Shown: piece by piece, positions 1 through 7,434 of the stretch
How the letters are laid out: every line of letters starts with the position of its first letter
Numbering within the stretch: the stretch's first letter is position 1
From: a virus
DNA: 32,044 bases
Strand: one strand, 5' to 3'
Virus record (IMG/VR): IMGVR_UViG_3300042887_001097
Location: 1 to 32,044 of that record
Program-made: the position numbers and the translations under genes
Notes under the pieces: generated by a model
What the model was told of the DNA's origin: nothing
Databases searched by the model: none
Seen by the model: only the letters and a program-made list of their open reading frames with translations

Positions 1-206
1 TAATAACGCATTACTCTAGCAGTTTCGTTCCAATTATTATATAGCCAAGATACTGTTACTAGCTTTGCAATCTCCAATACAGAACCCATGATGATGATTG
101 GCCAGTATGAACCTGGAAATATCTGTGCAAGGCCAATGACCGAATAAAAGGCTGCGATTGCTGATAGAGCAATCGCTGTTAAGAAAGGTAGTAAAACTTG
201 GTTCAT
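1..206 (-). CDS. Small membrane protein, partial (C-terminus outside window)
   Basis: The frame opens at an ATG whose first bases overlap the stop of the upstream hydroxylase-like gene (ATGA) and stays open to the window edge, giving 68 residues. It begins MNQVLLPFLTAIALSAIAAF, a hydrophobic segment, followed by IGLAQIFPG and then a second hydrophobic stretch (WPIIIMGSVLEIAKLVTVSWLY). This is a two-helix membrane protein start with acidic and lysine residues in the second helix. Aquatic T4-like phages carry proteins of this look (GSVLE.AKLVT.SWLY), but I do not know a function. No Shine-Dalgarno is visible, so translation is probably coupled to the upstream gene. The 67-residue frame at 37..240 is a shadow of this gene. 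Confidence 0.7.
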   Translation of the reverse strand, partial: MNQVLLPFLTAIALSAIAAFYSVIGLAQIFPGSYWPIIIMGSVLEIAKLVTVSWLYNNWNETARVMRY

Positions 207-748
207 GGATTGTTTGGGTGATGAGGAACATCAACAACAAATGTAATTCTCACTTCGTCTCCAATGTTTTCTGTGCCATGCATTTCTTTATTATTAAACC
301 ATAAGAAGGTACCTGGTTCTACAATGACTTCTTCATCACCAACCATGTATCTATATTTTCCTTGTATGGCCAGATGGTAGCGGTCTTTTCTTAGATAGTA
401 TGTTCCAATATCTATGTGTTTTCCAACTATTTGACCAACAGGCAACGATAAGAAAGCACAACGAGCAAAAGTATGAAATCGATTCAGACACCAGTTTACT
501 ATCTCTGTATGGCGATAGAACGCTGGTGTAGCAACACATATCTCTGAATCTCTTACATCATCACCTGCTTTTGATATAGCACCCATAACCAACTGTAATA
601 CACCAGCACTTACGATATGTTTTAATGGGTCGAGAATTTCTGTTTTCTCCATTCTCTGTTGAATACCCCAATCATCAGGATATTGTTTTAACTGGTCGAG
701 TATCTTAGACACATCAATGCCTCGTTCAATGACACGAATATTTTTCAT
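203..748 (-). CDS. Asp/Asn beta-hydroxylase-like (cupin fold) protein
   Basis: 181 residues. The C-terminal half looks like the aspartyl/asparaginyl beta-hydroxylase family (2-oxoglutarate/Fe(II) dioxygenases with a jelly-roll fold). It has H-I-D in GKHIDIGTYYLRKDRYHLAI as the proximal metal ligands, a GKYRYMVGDEE strand turn, the distal histidine in FNNKEMHGTEN, and an Arg in DEVRITFVVD suited to bind 2-oxoglutarate. The substrate is unknown. Family members hydroxylate Asp or Asn in proteins, and cyanophage relatives are annotated this way. The ATG at 748 is preferred over one 51 bases upstream because it makes an ATGA overlap with the gp43 stop and has GAGGA nine bases ahead. The longer start would run deep into the polymerase gene. 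Confidence 0.7.
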   Translation of the reverse strand: MKNIRVIERGIDVSKILDQLKQYPDDWGIQQRMEKTEILDPLKHIVSAGVLQLVMGAISKAGDDVRDSEICVATPAFYRHTEIVNWCLNRFHTFARCAFLSLPVGQIVGKHIDIGTYYLRKDRYHLAIQGKYRYMVGDEEVIVEPGTFLWFNNKEMHGTENIGDEVRITFVVDVPHHPNNP

Positions 749-3288
749 GCAAAGAAGTCCTCTAGTGAGTTTTGTTTCTCTGTTTTCCAACCCATACAAT
801 CTAGCACAACACGAATTGGTTCAACAAACGCTTTGTCGAATTGCATATCATAATCAATGAATTCGTGGATGCCAAACTCTTTAGGTAATCGTTGTGGGAA
901 ACTAATGACAGTATCTTTAATTGGGTTTGGCATTTTAAGATAAGCAAACTTTAATTTCTCACCTTCTTGTATCATTGGGTATTGCTTTTCTAAACCATGC
1001 TTCTTCAAATAGAAGTTATACAGAATGGCACCTTTCACATGAATTGGTGTGCCTTTCTTATACAATGAAGCTGAATCAGAATACTGGCCAATGCCATTAC
1101 AACCTCGTGGTGATGAAATATCTTCTGGTGGTAATTTCATAAACTCTGTTTTGAATTCATCAATAAACTTGTGAACATCTTCTTCGGTGCCACGCATCAT
1201 CAACTCTAATACATCTTTCATCTTTTCACGGATAACAGATGGTGTGGATGATTTGACCATTTCGAGACCCATCACTTTGAGTTTTGGTTCTTTATATGCA
1301 ACACCTTCGTTGTTATAAACATTCAATGCGTAACGCTTCTTGGCAGTCCACAAACCTTTGTCTGCCAATGCTTCACGCTTCATGTTCATCTTTTGTCCAT
1401 AAGCCTTAACATATCCAGCCAACTCTGAATACGCCGAATCAATAAACGGTTGAATCTTAGCTTCACAGATTTTGTCCATGAAGGCGATGATTTTCTGATT
1501 ATTTCGATTCTCTTTATCAAACACCGAATCGACCAACTCTCCAAGACGGAGATAAATCGAATCCGTATCACTCGCAATAACATAATCTTTTCCTTCTGTT
1601 TTTAAAATTTTGTTCATGTATTCGTTTAACTTGTTTTCAATCCAACGAATACTTAATTGACCGGCTTGCGTAACTGCCAATGCCTGTCTTAAATCATAGA
1701 AACGGAAGTATTGTGAGCCAAGAGCACCGTAAGCGGAGTTTAGCGAAACTTTTTTTGCAAGTTGCAGATTGTTGTATCGTGCAATTAATTTTTCTAGTTC
1801 ATGTTTTTTGTTTTTGTCCGTTTCGTTTTGATAATCTTGCTGTGCAGATATCATTAACTTCTTAAACTTCTTTCTATCTTCATACATTTCTTCCATCATC
1901 TTAGGTAAGAAGCCTTGTATATCGGTACGAAAGAACTGACCATTTGGTGTCAATGTAACACCTTCTAATTTAGATGTATCAACTTTTCGTTGAAGCATCT
2001 TTTCAACACTTACACCATCAGAGATAATGCGATGCATTTCATCGGTGTAATTTTGTGGTTCAATAATTGTTTCTGGTGAAATATTATATTGAATCAACAA
2101 ATGCGGATACAGAGAGTTAAGGTCAAATGAAGCAACCCAATCGTGCTTGCCAACTTGTGGTTCTTTGACATACGCACCCTCAAATGCCGAATCTTTCTCT
2201 TTGCGTTCTTTTGGCGGAACAATAATCTTTCGTTCCATTAGATAGCAATTAATCAGAGAGTCCCACATTCTTGTCTGTGCAAACACATCTTCAAAGTTGG
2301 TCTTTGTATCGTATGCCAAAGTGGCAGCCAACTCAATCAACTTTAACTTATCTTCTAGGTCAACAATTAGTTCCACATCTTTGATGTTATACTCAATAAA
2401 CTTTTGATAGTTTAGTTTATAGAGCTGATGTAGATTATCATACTCAGAGTAATCTAGTTTACTTGTGCCTAGTTCAACAGAGGCGATGTGGTCGAGTTTG
2501 TATGATTCTTGTGATTTACCGCCTGGCGCATACCATCGATAGAGTTCAATATAATCCAAACAAGAAACACCAAAAATATCATACGCAATTTGTCTTTGTC
2601 CTTTAATCATCTTCTCACGCTCAACAACTGCACCCCAAGGTGAGAGTTTCTTCGTCATATCAGGACCAAGAATCTTTTGAAAACGATTGTGTAGATATGG
2701 TATATCAAAGAACTTAATATTCCAACCAGAGATAATGTCTGGTGTGTGTTCTTCCCAATCAGTCAGAAATGTTTTGCAGAGCGTGTATTCATCTTTACAC
2801 TTTTTATATTCAACATTTGGGTTGTTGTTTTCGAAATCACCACAACCATAAACATATGTTTTGCCATTTAAACGGCGAACAGCAATCGCTGTAATCGGTT
2901 CGTTAGCATCTTGTGGGTTAGGAAATCCATTCTCTGAACCAACCTCGATATCGATGATAGCAATATCTAAGTCATTAATGTCCCAATCAATGAAACCCTT
3001 TTGTGTATCAGCAATATAGGCATATTCGAGCCTTGTATTGCCAAACATTTTGAAGTTAGAAACTTCTTCATATTTTCTGATGAACTCTTTGGCTTCACGA
3101 ATTGAACCAAACGATTTTGGTTCTAGCACATCACCTTGTAGTGAGCGCCATTCAGTTTTCTTGTTTGTAGGAAAATACAAAGTCGGAGAATATTCAATCT
3201 TTTGCTTGATTCTCCGACCGTTGTTTATACCTCGGTAAAGAATATGATTACCAAAGTTTAGAACATGTGTGTAGTATTTTTTAGTCAT
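745..3288 (-). CDS. 43: DNA polymerase gp43 (family B, T4 type)
   Basis: 847 residues (T4 gp43 is 898). Replicative polymerase with proofreading exonuclease. Exo I is IDIEVGSENG (D113, E115), Exo II is GWNIKFFDIPYL near 189-199, and Exo III is the YNIKDVE segment near 300. The polymerase motifs are A, FDLNSLYP at 388-395; B, KKVSLNSAYGALGS; and C, ASDTDSIY. All catalytic acidic residues are present. The gene closes the replication cluster gp45-gp44-gp62-RegA-gp43 as in T4, but about 4.7 kb of accessory genes separate it from RegA. Twelve bases separate it from the preceding Sm-like gene, and its stop overlaps the next start. Confidence 0.98.
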   Translation of the reverse strand: MTKKYYTHVLNFGNHILYRGINNGRRIKQKIEYSPTLYFPTNKKTEWRSLQGDVLEPKSFGSIREAKEFIRKYEEVSNFKMFGNTRLEYAYIADTQKGFIDWDINDLDIAIIDIEVGSENGFPNPQDANEPITAIAVRRLNGKTYVYGCGDFENNNPNVEYKKCKDEYTLCKTFLTDWEEHTPDIISGWNIKFFDIPYLHNRFQKILGPDMTKKLSPWGAVVEREKMIKGQRQIAYDIFGVSCLDYIELYRWYAPGGKSQESYKLDHIASVELGTSKLDYSEYDNLHQLYKLNYQKFIEYNIKDVELIVDLEDKLKLIELAATLAYDTKTNFEDVFAQTRMWDSLINCYLMERKIIVPPKERKEKDSAFEGAYVKEPQVGKHDWVASFDLNSLYPHLLIQYNISPETIIEPQNYTDEMHRIISDGVSVEKMLQRKVDTSKLEGVTLTPNGQFFRTDIQGFLPKMMEEMYEDRKKFKKLMISAQQDYQNETDKNKKHELEKLIARYNNLQLAKKVSLNSAYGALGSQYFRFYDLRQALAVTQAGQLSIRWIENKLNEYMNKILKTEGKDYVIASDTDSIYLRLGELVDSVFDKENRNNQKIIAFMDKICEAKIQPFIDSAYSELAGYVKAYGQKMNMKREALADKGLWTAKKRYALNVYNNEGVAYKEPKLKVMGLEMVKSSTPSVIREKMKDVLELMMRGTEEDVHKFIDEFKTEFMKLPPEDISSPRGCNGIGQYSDSASLYKKGTPIHVKGAILYNFYLKKHGLEKQYPMIQEGEKLKFAYLKMPNPIKDTVISFPQRLPKEFGIHEFIDYDMQFDKAFVEPIRVVLDCMGWKTEKQNSLEDFFA

Positions 3289-3300
3289 TCATATATTATA

Positions 3301-3600
3301 TCAGATTTTAGGAATAGCAGAGGCAATTTGGATACCACTGCCAAAGACCTGATTATATTGGTTCTCTAATTCACGCACAGGTGTGGTAATACAGAGAACA
3401 TCAGACATGCTAAATTTAATGCCTGATTTAAACTCTTGGGCATACTCCAAGAATGGTGCAAAGCCCATCATTGGGCCATCTTTTGTTGGTTGAACAATTA
3501 CTTGAACTGGTTCTTTAGCAACCAATTCTGTATCATTTGTGAAATCAATCTGAGCAAGTATTGTCTGATTCGTTTTGAATGTGATTAATTTTGGGGTCAT
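3301..3600 (-). CDS. Sm-like (LSM-type) small phage protein, copy 1
   Basis: 99 residues, predicted mostly beta. The pattern is KLITFKTNQTILAQIDF, then EPVQVIVQP, a P-F segment, SMSDVLCITTPV, and a short C-terminal helix (LENQYNQVFGSG). The same order of elements occurs in the protein at 22393-22821 (KIVRLQSGEDIIADY, NPMHLIFK, MPWLPI, TTDILTIIDP, LIDYYG), so I take them as distant paralogues. The compact N-terminal beta pattern resembles the Sm-like domains annotated in T4-like aquatic phages. RNA binding would be an inference from the fold only. It sits directly before gp43, and its start lies inside a small overlapping frame. Confidence 0.7.
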   Translation of the reverse strand: MTPKLITFKTNQTILAQIDFTNDTELVAKEPVQVIVQPTKDGPMMGFAPFLEYAQEFKSGIKFSMSDVLCITTPVRELENQYNQVFGSGIQIASAIPKI

Positions 3601-3721
3601 AATTTTTAATTTCTAAAACCGTATCTAATGGTTTTTTGTTTGCAAAGGTTGTGGCTTCTGTCAATGTTTGAAAATCTTTTGTTAACATTGAATAACCATT
3701 TAAATAAAAAACTTTATACAC
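3545..3721 (-). CDS. Small hypothetical protein with GTG start, overlapping the next gene
   Basis: 58 codons from a GTG at 3721, or 47 from an internal ATG at 3688. The sequence VYKVFYLNGYSMLTKDFQTL continues with TEATTFANKKPLDTVLEI. It reads like a compact beta-alpha-beta protein rather than random translation. The GTG overlaps the stop of the preceding gene by eight bases and has GGAG ten bases upstream. The ATG has no clear ribosome site. The last 18 codons overlap the Sm-like gene, which is unusually long for this genome, so the C-terminus may have drifted. Function unknown. Confidence 0.5.
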   Translation of the reverse strand: MYKVFYLNGYSMLTKDFQTLTEATTFANKKPLDTVLEIKNYDPKINHIQNESDNTCSD

Positions 3722-3938
3722 TTACTTTGGTCTCCGCAGGCAACACACCAATGGTGACCCAGCGCTTAGGAAATAACATCTCTCTGCCTTGAAAATCTTT
3801 CATGTCATAGTTAGGGTCTTGCATCCAACCAACCACTTCGACCATGTTATCAAATTCACGCAAGAACATGTCATACTTTTCTGCTCTTGGCATTTTATGT
3901 TCGATGGCTAGTTTTTTGGCAATTTCACGGGTGTTCAT
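3714..3938 (-). CDS. Hypothetical protein, 74 aa
   Basis: Begins MNTREIAKKLAIEHKMPRAE, followed by an acidic segment with FDNMVEVVGWMQDPNYDMKDF and a C-terminal strand-rich part ending in KVSV. The N-terminal 20 residues look like a short helix-turn-helix but lack a recognisable family signature. Starts at an ATGA overlap with the 216-residue gene upstream, so translation is probably coupled. I do not recognise it. Confidence 0.7.
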   Translation of the reverse strand: MNTREIAKKLAIEHKMPRAEKYDMFLREFDNMVEVVGWMQDPNYDMKDFQGREMLFPKRWVTIGVLPAETKVSV

Positions 3939-4585
3939 TCTTTTCTTTCCTTAAAGTCATAGAAAAAATCATTATTATTTCTTGCAGAGTGTTTATTGAA
4001 TTTCTCTACTGAATATAACTTTGTTGCTATTTTAAAATCTGGTATCTTAAATTCAGGTACTGTCAGAGAAGCATCATAGAATAATGTTTTGTTATTTGGT
4101 TGGGCAGCAAACTGTCCGTTGTCCAACTTAATAAAATTATAACTCTTATGTTCTTCAACTGTTTCAGAAAATCCTGTGTTCAGATAACCAGGGTCGTTTT
4201 GGCAAAAATCTACGGTGAACATATACTCACCAAAGTGCCACTTTCTATCTTTGTCCAAGAACTTACATTTCAACATTCGTAAGTTATCTTTTTCAATGAC
4301 AGTAATATTATAACTCAAAGCGTCCCAAATTTGCAAGTAATCCAAAGGCAAAGTTGCATTTTGTAGGTTTGTTTGCCGAGTTACAAATGCATGTAAAGGT
4401 AGTTTATCATACAAGGCACCATAGTTAGGCAGTAATGCTTCAATACGAAATGCCTGGCCTTTGATACATTTAATTGTCATCCAAATACATGGTTCATATT
4501 CACCAAAACCTTTTTCAAAGTCGTATAAGAATTCTTTCTTTACAAAACATTGGACTGGTGGTAAGTTGTGAACTAAAAAGGCCAT
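3935..4585 (-). CDS. Conserved-looking phage protein of unknown function, 216 aa
   Basis: A globular protein with many aromatic residues and alternating hydrophobics. Notable stretches are EPCIWMTIKCIKGQAFRIEA, GALYDKLPLHAFVTR and KWHFGEYMFTVDFCQNDP. No signal peptide or membrane segment. The EYEPCIWMTI..GQAFRIEALLPNYGALYDKLPLHAF region reads like a binding domain with a defined core, and the C-terminal 40 residues are more polar and may be a tail. Overlaps the NTP-pyrophosphohydrolase gene by one base (TAATG) and the next gene by four. It lies among nucleotide-metabolism genes, but this does not establish its role. Confidence 0.75.
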   Translation of the reverse strand: MAFLVHNLPPVQCFVKKEFLYDFEKGFGEYEPCIWMTIKCIKGQAFRIEALLPNYGALYDKLPLHAFVTRQTNLQNATLPLDYLQIWDALSYNITVIEKDNLRMLKCKFLDKDRKWHFGEYMFTVDFCQNDPGYLNTGFSETVEEHKSYNFIKLDNGQFAAQPNNKTLFYDASLTVPEFKIPDFKIATKLYSVEKFNKHSARNNNDFFYDFKERKE

Positions 4586-4938
4586 TACTTAACATAACTT
4601 TCTAAATCGGGAGGTTTCCATCCTTCAGGTTTTAAAACTTTACCATCTTCTCGTTTCAATACTTTGCCAGTTTTTCGGTCAATCTTTGCTAGGTTAGAAC
4701 GAGCAACTTCATTCCAAGCGGCTTCAGTTTTGTAACCTTTCATATGGCAGAAACCAAGAATAACCCAAATCATATCCATGCAAGCGTCTAGCATTTCAAC
4801 ATCATCTTTTTGGCGATGAGCAATACGAAACTCCTCAAATTCTTCTCTAATAAGAGCATAGTATAACTCAGCGTTTTCTGGTGATGGATTTTGGTCACAT
4901 GCGGTTTGAAAAACTTTAACATCTAAGCTCATTGACAT
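4585..4938 (-). CDS. All-alpha NTP pyrophosphohydrolase (MazG-like)
   Basis: 117 residues. The helical core carries the metal-binding pattern of the superfamily: EEFEE at 32-36, followed by E48, D51 and D55 in DVEMLDACMDMIWVILG. A C-terminal segment with SNLAKIDRKTGKV and KPEGWKPPDL is typical of phage members related to phosphoribosyl-ATP pyrophosphohydrolase and MazG. The likely reaction is cleavage of a (d)NTP to (d)NMP and pyrophosphate, used to shape the nucleotide pool during infection. The substrate cannot be read from sequence. It lies two bases downstream of the cytidylyltransferase gene. ATG 4938 is used; an in-frame ATG two codons later is an alternative. Confidence 0.85.
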   Translation of the reverse strand: MSMSLDVKVFQTACDQNPSPENAELYYALIREEFEEFRIAHRQKDDVEMLDACMDMIWVILGFCHMKGYKTEAAWNEVARSNLAKIDRKTGKVLKREDGKVLKPEGWKPPDLESYVK

Positions 4939-4940
4939 AA

Positions 4941-5399
4941 TTAAACTCTCTTATTCAATTCAGATTGATATGTTCTTTGCCTTAATTCAGATGAACTAAA
5001 GCGGTGTGTGCGAGAATTGTAAAAGGTTTTAATACCACGAGCATCACAAATCTCACGACCAGTTAAAGGTTTATCTTTGTATTCTTCACCACAAATACGA
5101 ACAGTAATTGGCAAGAACATCAATAAATCTTCTAGGTCTTTTTCGGTATCATAAACAATAATTTCATCTATGAATTTTACGGCAGATAGTTGGACATATC
5201 TTTCAACTACTGATTGAACTGGTTTGTTTTTTGTATCTGGTCTGTCAATTGTTGGGTCTGATTGTAAACCAACAATTAGATAATCACAAACCGATTTACA
5301 TTCCGCAAGCATTAGAATGTGACCTGCATGTAAGAGGTCAAATGTTGAACAGGTAAATCCAATAGGACGGCCAATCATTTCATCAGGTAGAACTAACAT
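4941..5399 (-). CDS. Cytidylyltransferase-like nucleotidyltransferase
   Basis: 152 residues. A nucleotidyltransferase of the HIGH superfamily, closest in look to glycerol-3-phosphate cytidylyltransferase (TagD type). GFTCSTFDLLHAGHILMLAE contains the nucleotide-binding HxGH (24-27), and RFSSSELRQR (133-142) corresponds to the second signature (usually ISTSxI.R). Length suits the single-domain enzymes (about 130-150). Such enzymes join CTP (or ATP) to a phosphorylated alcohol or sugar. In a phage this could serve modification of DNA, glycans or host lipids, which is inference. It is the first gene after the ahpD terminator, and its start follows that terminator's T-run by about 15 bases with GGAG ahead. 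Confidence 0.85.
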   Translation of the reverse strand: MLVLPDEMIGRPIGFTCSTFDLLHAGHILMLAECKSVCDYLIVGLQSDPTIDRPDTKNKPVQSVVERYVQLSAVKFIDEIIVYDTEKDLEDLLMFLPITVRICGEEYKDKPLTGREICDARGIKTFYNSRTHRFSSSELRQRTYQSELNKRV

Positions 5400-5413
5400 A
5401 ATAACTCCATTTT

Positions 5414-5447
5414 AAAAAACTGAGGCGTACCGTAGTAGAGGCCTCAG
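5414..5447 (-). terminator. Rho-independent terminator after ahpD
   Basis: Read on the minus strand: CTGAGGC, a 14-base loop, GCCTCAG, then TTTTTT. Seven perfect base pairs and six Ts. It lies 20 bases past the ahpD stop and closes the ahpC-ahpD transcript before the cytidylyltransferase gene. Confidence 0.85.
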
Positions 5448-5466
5448 CCGTGTTACATTTATTTAG

Positions 5467-5979
5467 TTATGAATTTAAAACTTTTGCAACAGAGGTAATT
5501 ACGGCAGCAATACGGCCGATATCACGCAGTTGTTCAACAGTATAACCTTCTTTTTTCAAAGTTTCATAATGAGCTTTAACGCAGAAGTGGCACTTGCCAA
5601 CAATTGAAGATGCTAGGCTATATGCTTCGAATCTATCTTTAGTTGAACCACCATGATTTGAAATAGCATTCATACGCAACTGTGGTGGCAATCCTGCTAA
5701 ATTTTTATCATCGACCATTTCAACATATGGATACCAAACATTGTTCATACCCATAAGTGATGCTGCGGTTAAGGCTGCATCACGCTCGGTGGCATCTTCC
5801 AAAGTTGACTGTATAAATGCAACGAGTTTACCATTGCCTGTTGCCATTGCGGCTGCGAGAGCACATCCGTTAGCAACAGTAACATCAAGAGTGCTACGAT
5901 TGATAACGGCATCCAAATTGAGTTTAGTGTCTTTCGCATATTCTGGCAAAGCCTCCTTAATTTGGTCAACCCAACTCAT
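5467..5979 (-). CDS. ahpD: Alkylhydroperoxidase AhpD
   Basis: 170 residues, full length for AhpD. The C-terminal CMD-type domain has VGKCHFCVKAH with C130, C133 and H137, preceded by E118 in RFEAYSLAS. These positions match my recollection of the catalytic residues of Mycobacterium tuberculosis AhpD. That enzyme also uses a His at 132, whereas this protein has H131-F132. AhpD reduces oxidised AhpC, drawing electrons from a lipoyl-bearing partner, and has weak peroxidase activity itself. The start overlaps the ahpC stop (ATGA), so the pair is translationally coupled, and a terminator follows. No lipoylated partner is encoded in this window, so host lipoyl proteins would have to serve. Confidence 0.95.
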   Translation of the reverse strand: MSWVDQIKEALPEYAKDTKLNLDAVINRSTLDVTVANGCALAAAMATGNGKLVAFIQSTLEDATERDAALTAASLMGMNNVWYPYVEMVDDKNLAGLPPQLRMNAISNHGGSTKDRFEAYSLASSIVGKCHFCVKAHYETLKKEGYTVEQLRDIGRIAAVITSVAKVLNS

Positions 5980-6534
5980 AGTGTTTCACCACCAACTGAA
6001 CGATTACATGCACACTTTTCGCCTGTTTGCAAAGCGTCTAATACACGCAAAGTTTCTTCTGATGAGCGACCAACATTTAAATTGTTTACTGTAACATGTT
6101 GAATGACATTATCAGGGTCAACAATAAATGTGGCACGAAGAGCAGCACCAGCAGGTTTAAAGAATACTCCGAGTTGGTCAACCAAACTCAAATTTTCCCA
6201 TTCACCTTTAGCATTGTAACCTTCACGCTGTGTATCAGCAAACTGAATGTGCTTAATCTTTTTCAAATCTTCATGTGAAGCTTGCCATGCTAATTTACAG
6301 AATTCATTATCAGTAGAACCTGTTAGCAATACAGCATCACGGTCTGCAAAATCTTGGAACAATTTATCGTATGCTACAATTTCAGTAGGACATACGAATG
6401 TGAAATCTTTTGGATAGTAAACGATTACTTTCCATTTACCTGCAAAAGATTCTTCTGTAATAGTAAAGAAATCATCTTTACCTGGATTAACGCCTGTAAC
6501 GGCAAATTTTTCTAATTTATCACCAACTGTTTTC
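5976..6534 (-). CDS. ahpC: Peroxiredoxin AhpC (TTG start at 6536)
   Basis: 186 residues from a TTG at 6536-6534 (no in-frame ATG fits; AAGGAG lies seven bases upstream). A typical 2-Cys peroxiredoxin that reduces H2O2, organic peroxides and peroxynitrite. The peroxidatic cysteine is C49 in KDFTFVCPTEI. The C-terminal GEKCACNRSVGGETL supplies the resolving cysteine. The C-A-C pair (C175, C177) is the arrangement I recall from AhpC proteins that work with AhpD. VDQLGVFF, ALRATFIVDP and the conserved Arg are all present, so nothing suggests decay. The coding sequence reaches 6536; it is followed directly by ahpD. Such a pair is not a usual T4-like core gene and looks like a host-derived accessory cassette. 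Confidence 0.95.
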
Positions 6535-6596
6535 AATTCAATTCTCCTTGATAGTTAAAGTTTATTAGGTTTGCAACCTCAATAATACTTATCAAT

Positions 6597-6625
6597 AATG
6601 TATCATAATATTGGTTATTTGTCTA
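6597..6625 (-). promoter_or_regulatory. Candidate sigma-70 promoter for ahpC-ahpD
   Basis: On the minus strand TAGACA (6625-6620), a 17-base spacer and TACATT (6602-6597): five and four matches to the two consensus boxes. It lies 60 bases ahead of the ahpC start, in the only sizeable gap nearby (about 120 bases). The boxes are imperfect and the region is AT-rich, so chance is possible. A short hairpin AGGTT-GCA-AACCT follows in the leader. Confidence 0.35.
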
Positions 6626-6657
6626 ATGATATTTTTTAATGTCCGTAATCTATTTTC

Positions 6658-6783
6658 TCAATGATTAATTTGCCGTTTAAGTTGTGATATTAAGGCATCA
6701 ATTTCATTTCGAATCATTACATTTGATTGTGGCATCCAAACCTTTATACGGTTTAGAAATACAATTAGTTCTCTTATGTTCAT
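6658..6783 (-). CDS. Small hypothetical protein, 41 aa
   Basis: Starts MNIRELIVFLNRIKVWMPQS, continues NVMIRNEIDALISQLKRQINH and ends in TGA. Its ATG overlaps the stop of dCMP deaminase (ATGA), the coupling style used throughout this genome. The composition suggests one or two amphipathic helices. No function can be proposed. It is followed by the ahpC promoter region. Confidence 0.6.
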   Translation of the reverse strand: MNIRELIVFLNRIKVWMPQSNVMIRNEIDALISQLKRQINH

Positions 6784-7223
6784 AGTATGCTTTGGTCAAC
6801 ATGTGTTACCACTACGCCACATTGTTGGAGAAAATCAACACCAATATTATCACGGTAGTGATTACCAAAGTAAACCTTTTTAATACCTGCTTGATGTATT
6901 AACTTAGCACAATCTAAACATGGTGCATGAGTAATAAACATGTCTGCACCATCTGTTGAATTTGTTGAGCGTGCTATTTTTGCAATAGCATTTGTCTCTG
7001 CATGTAACACTTCTGGTTTGGTTTTTAATTCAACTGTATCATCAGAATGTTGTATAACATTTTCACAGCTGTTATCCCAACCTGAAGGCATACCATTGTA
7101 ACCAATACCAATGATTGTGTTATCTTTTACAACGACACAACCAACTTGTAATCTTTTTGCTGATGAAAGTTCTGCATAAACACTTGCAGCTTTCATATGT
7201 GCAACAACAAACTTAGGCTTCAT
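6780..7223 (-). CDS. cd: dCMP deaminase
   Basis: 147 residues (T4 Cd is 193). Converts dCMP to dUMP, the substrate for thymidylate synthesis. Zinc-dependent deaminase signature: HAETNAI with H74 and the proton-shuttling E76, then THAPCLDCAKLI with C102 and C105. GYNGMPSGWDNSCEN is typical of dCMP deaminases as opposed to cytidine deaminases. The central zinc-binding insertion of T4 Cd appears shortened. It overlaps an upstream small gene by 11 bases and the following one by four. It belongs with the other nucleotide-pool genes here. Confidence 0.93.
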   Translation of the reverse strand: MKPKFVVAHMKAASVYAELSSAKRLQVGCVVVKDNTIIGIGYNGMPSGWDNSCENVIQHSDDTVELKTKPEVLHAETNAIAKIARSTNSTDGADMFITHAPCLDCAKLIHQAGIKKVYFGNHYRDNIGVDFLQQCGVVVTHVDQSIL

Positions 7224-7392
7224 TCTTTGGCCTATTGTTTGGTTTCTTTTCTGATTTAAAAGGAACTGAAGCTGCTATTTCTGCTTCAATCATAGAGTTC
7301 TTAAACAGACCTCTTTTTTGTGGGTCAATATAACGAGCAAGTTGCCGTTTTGATTCTTTACTTAACTTAAAGTTTTTATCACGCCTAGTCAT
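7213..7392 (-). CDS. Small basic hypothetical protein, 59 aa
   Basis: Begins MTRRDKNFKLSKESKRQLAR and continues with YIDPQKRGLFKNSMIEAEIA, ending in a Lys/Asn-rich tail. Strongly basic and probably helical. Small proteins of this look (RRDKNFKLSKE.KR) occur near replication genes of T4-like phages, from memory only. It ends inside dCMP deaminase (11-base overlap) and starts 18 bases below the sHSP hairpin. A short leader with GAGGATATATT precedes the ATG. Function unknown. Confidence 0.7.
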   Translation of the reverse strand: MTRRDKNFKLSKESKRQLARYIDPQKRGLFKNSMIEAEIAASVPFKSEKKPNNRPKNEA

Positions 7393-7409
7393 AATATATC
7401 CTCAAATGT

Positions 7410-7429
7410 GGTGGGGTTTTCACCCCACC
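7410..7429 (-). terminator. GC-rich hairpin after the sHSP gene (weak terminator)
   Basis: Minus-strand GGTGGGG, loop TGAAAA, CCCCACC: seven perfect pairs, five bases past the sHSP stop. What follows is ACATTTG, not a T-run. It may therefore slow polymerase, protect the 3' end or act as a processing site rather than end transcription fully. Confidence 0.5.
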
Positions 7430-7434
7430 GTTTA

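Noticed and set aside
749-799. Longer start of the hydroxylase-like gene
   Set aside because: Would overlap gp43 by 55 bases; the ATG at 748 has a ribosome site and an ATGA junction.
5741-6094. Plus-strand frame of 117 codons opposite ahpD
   Set aside because: Antisense shadow of ahpD and ahpC; all supported genes run on the other strand.
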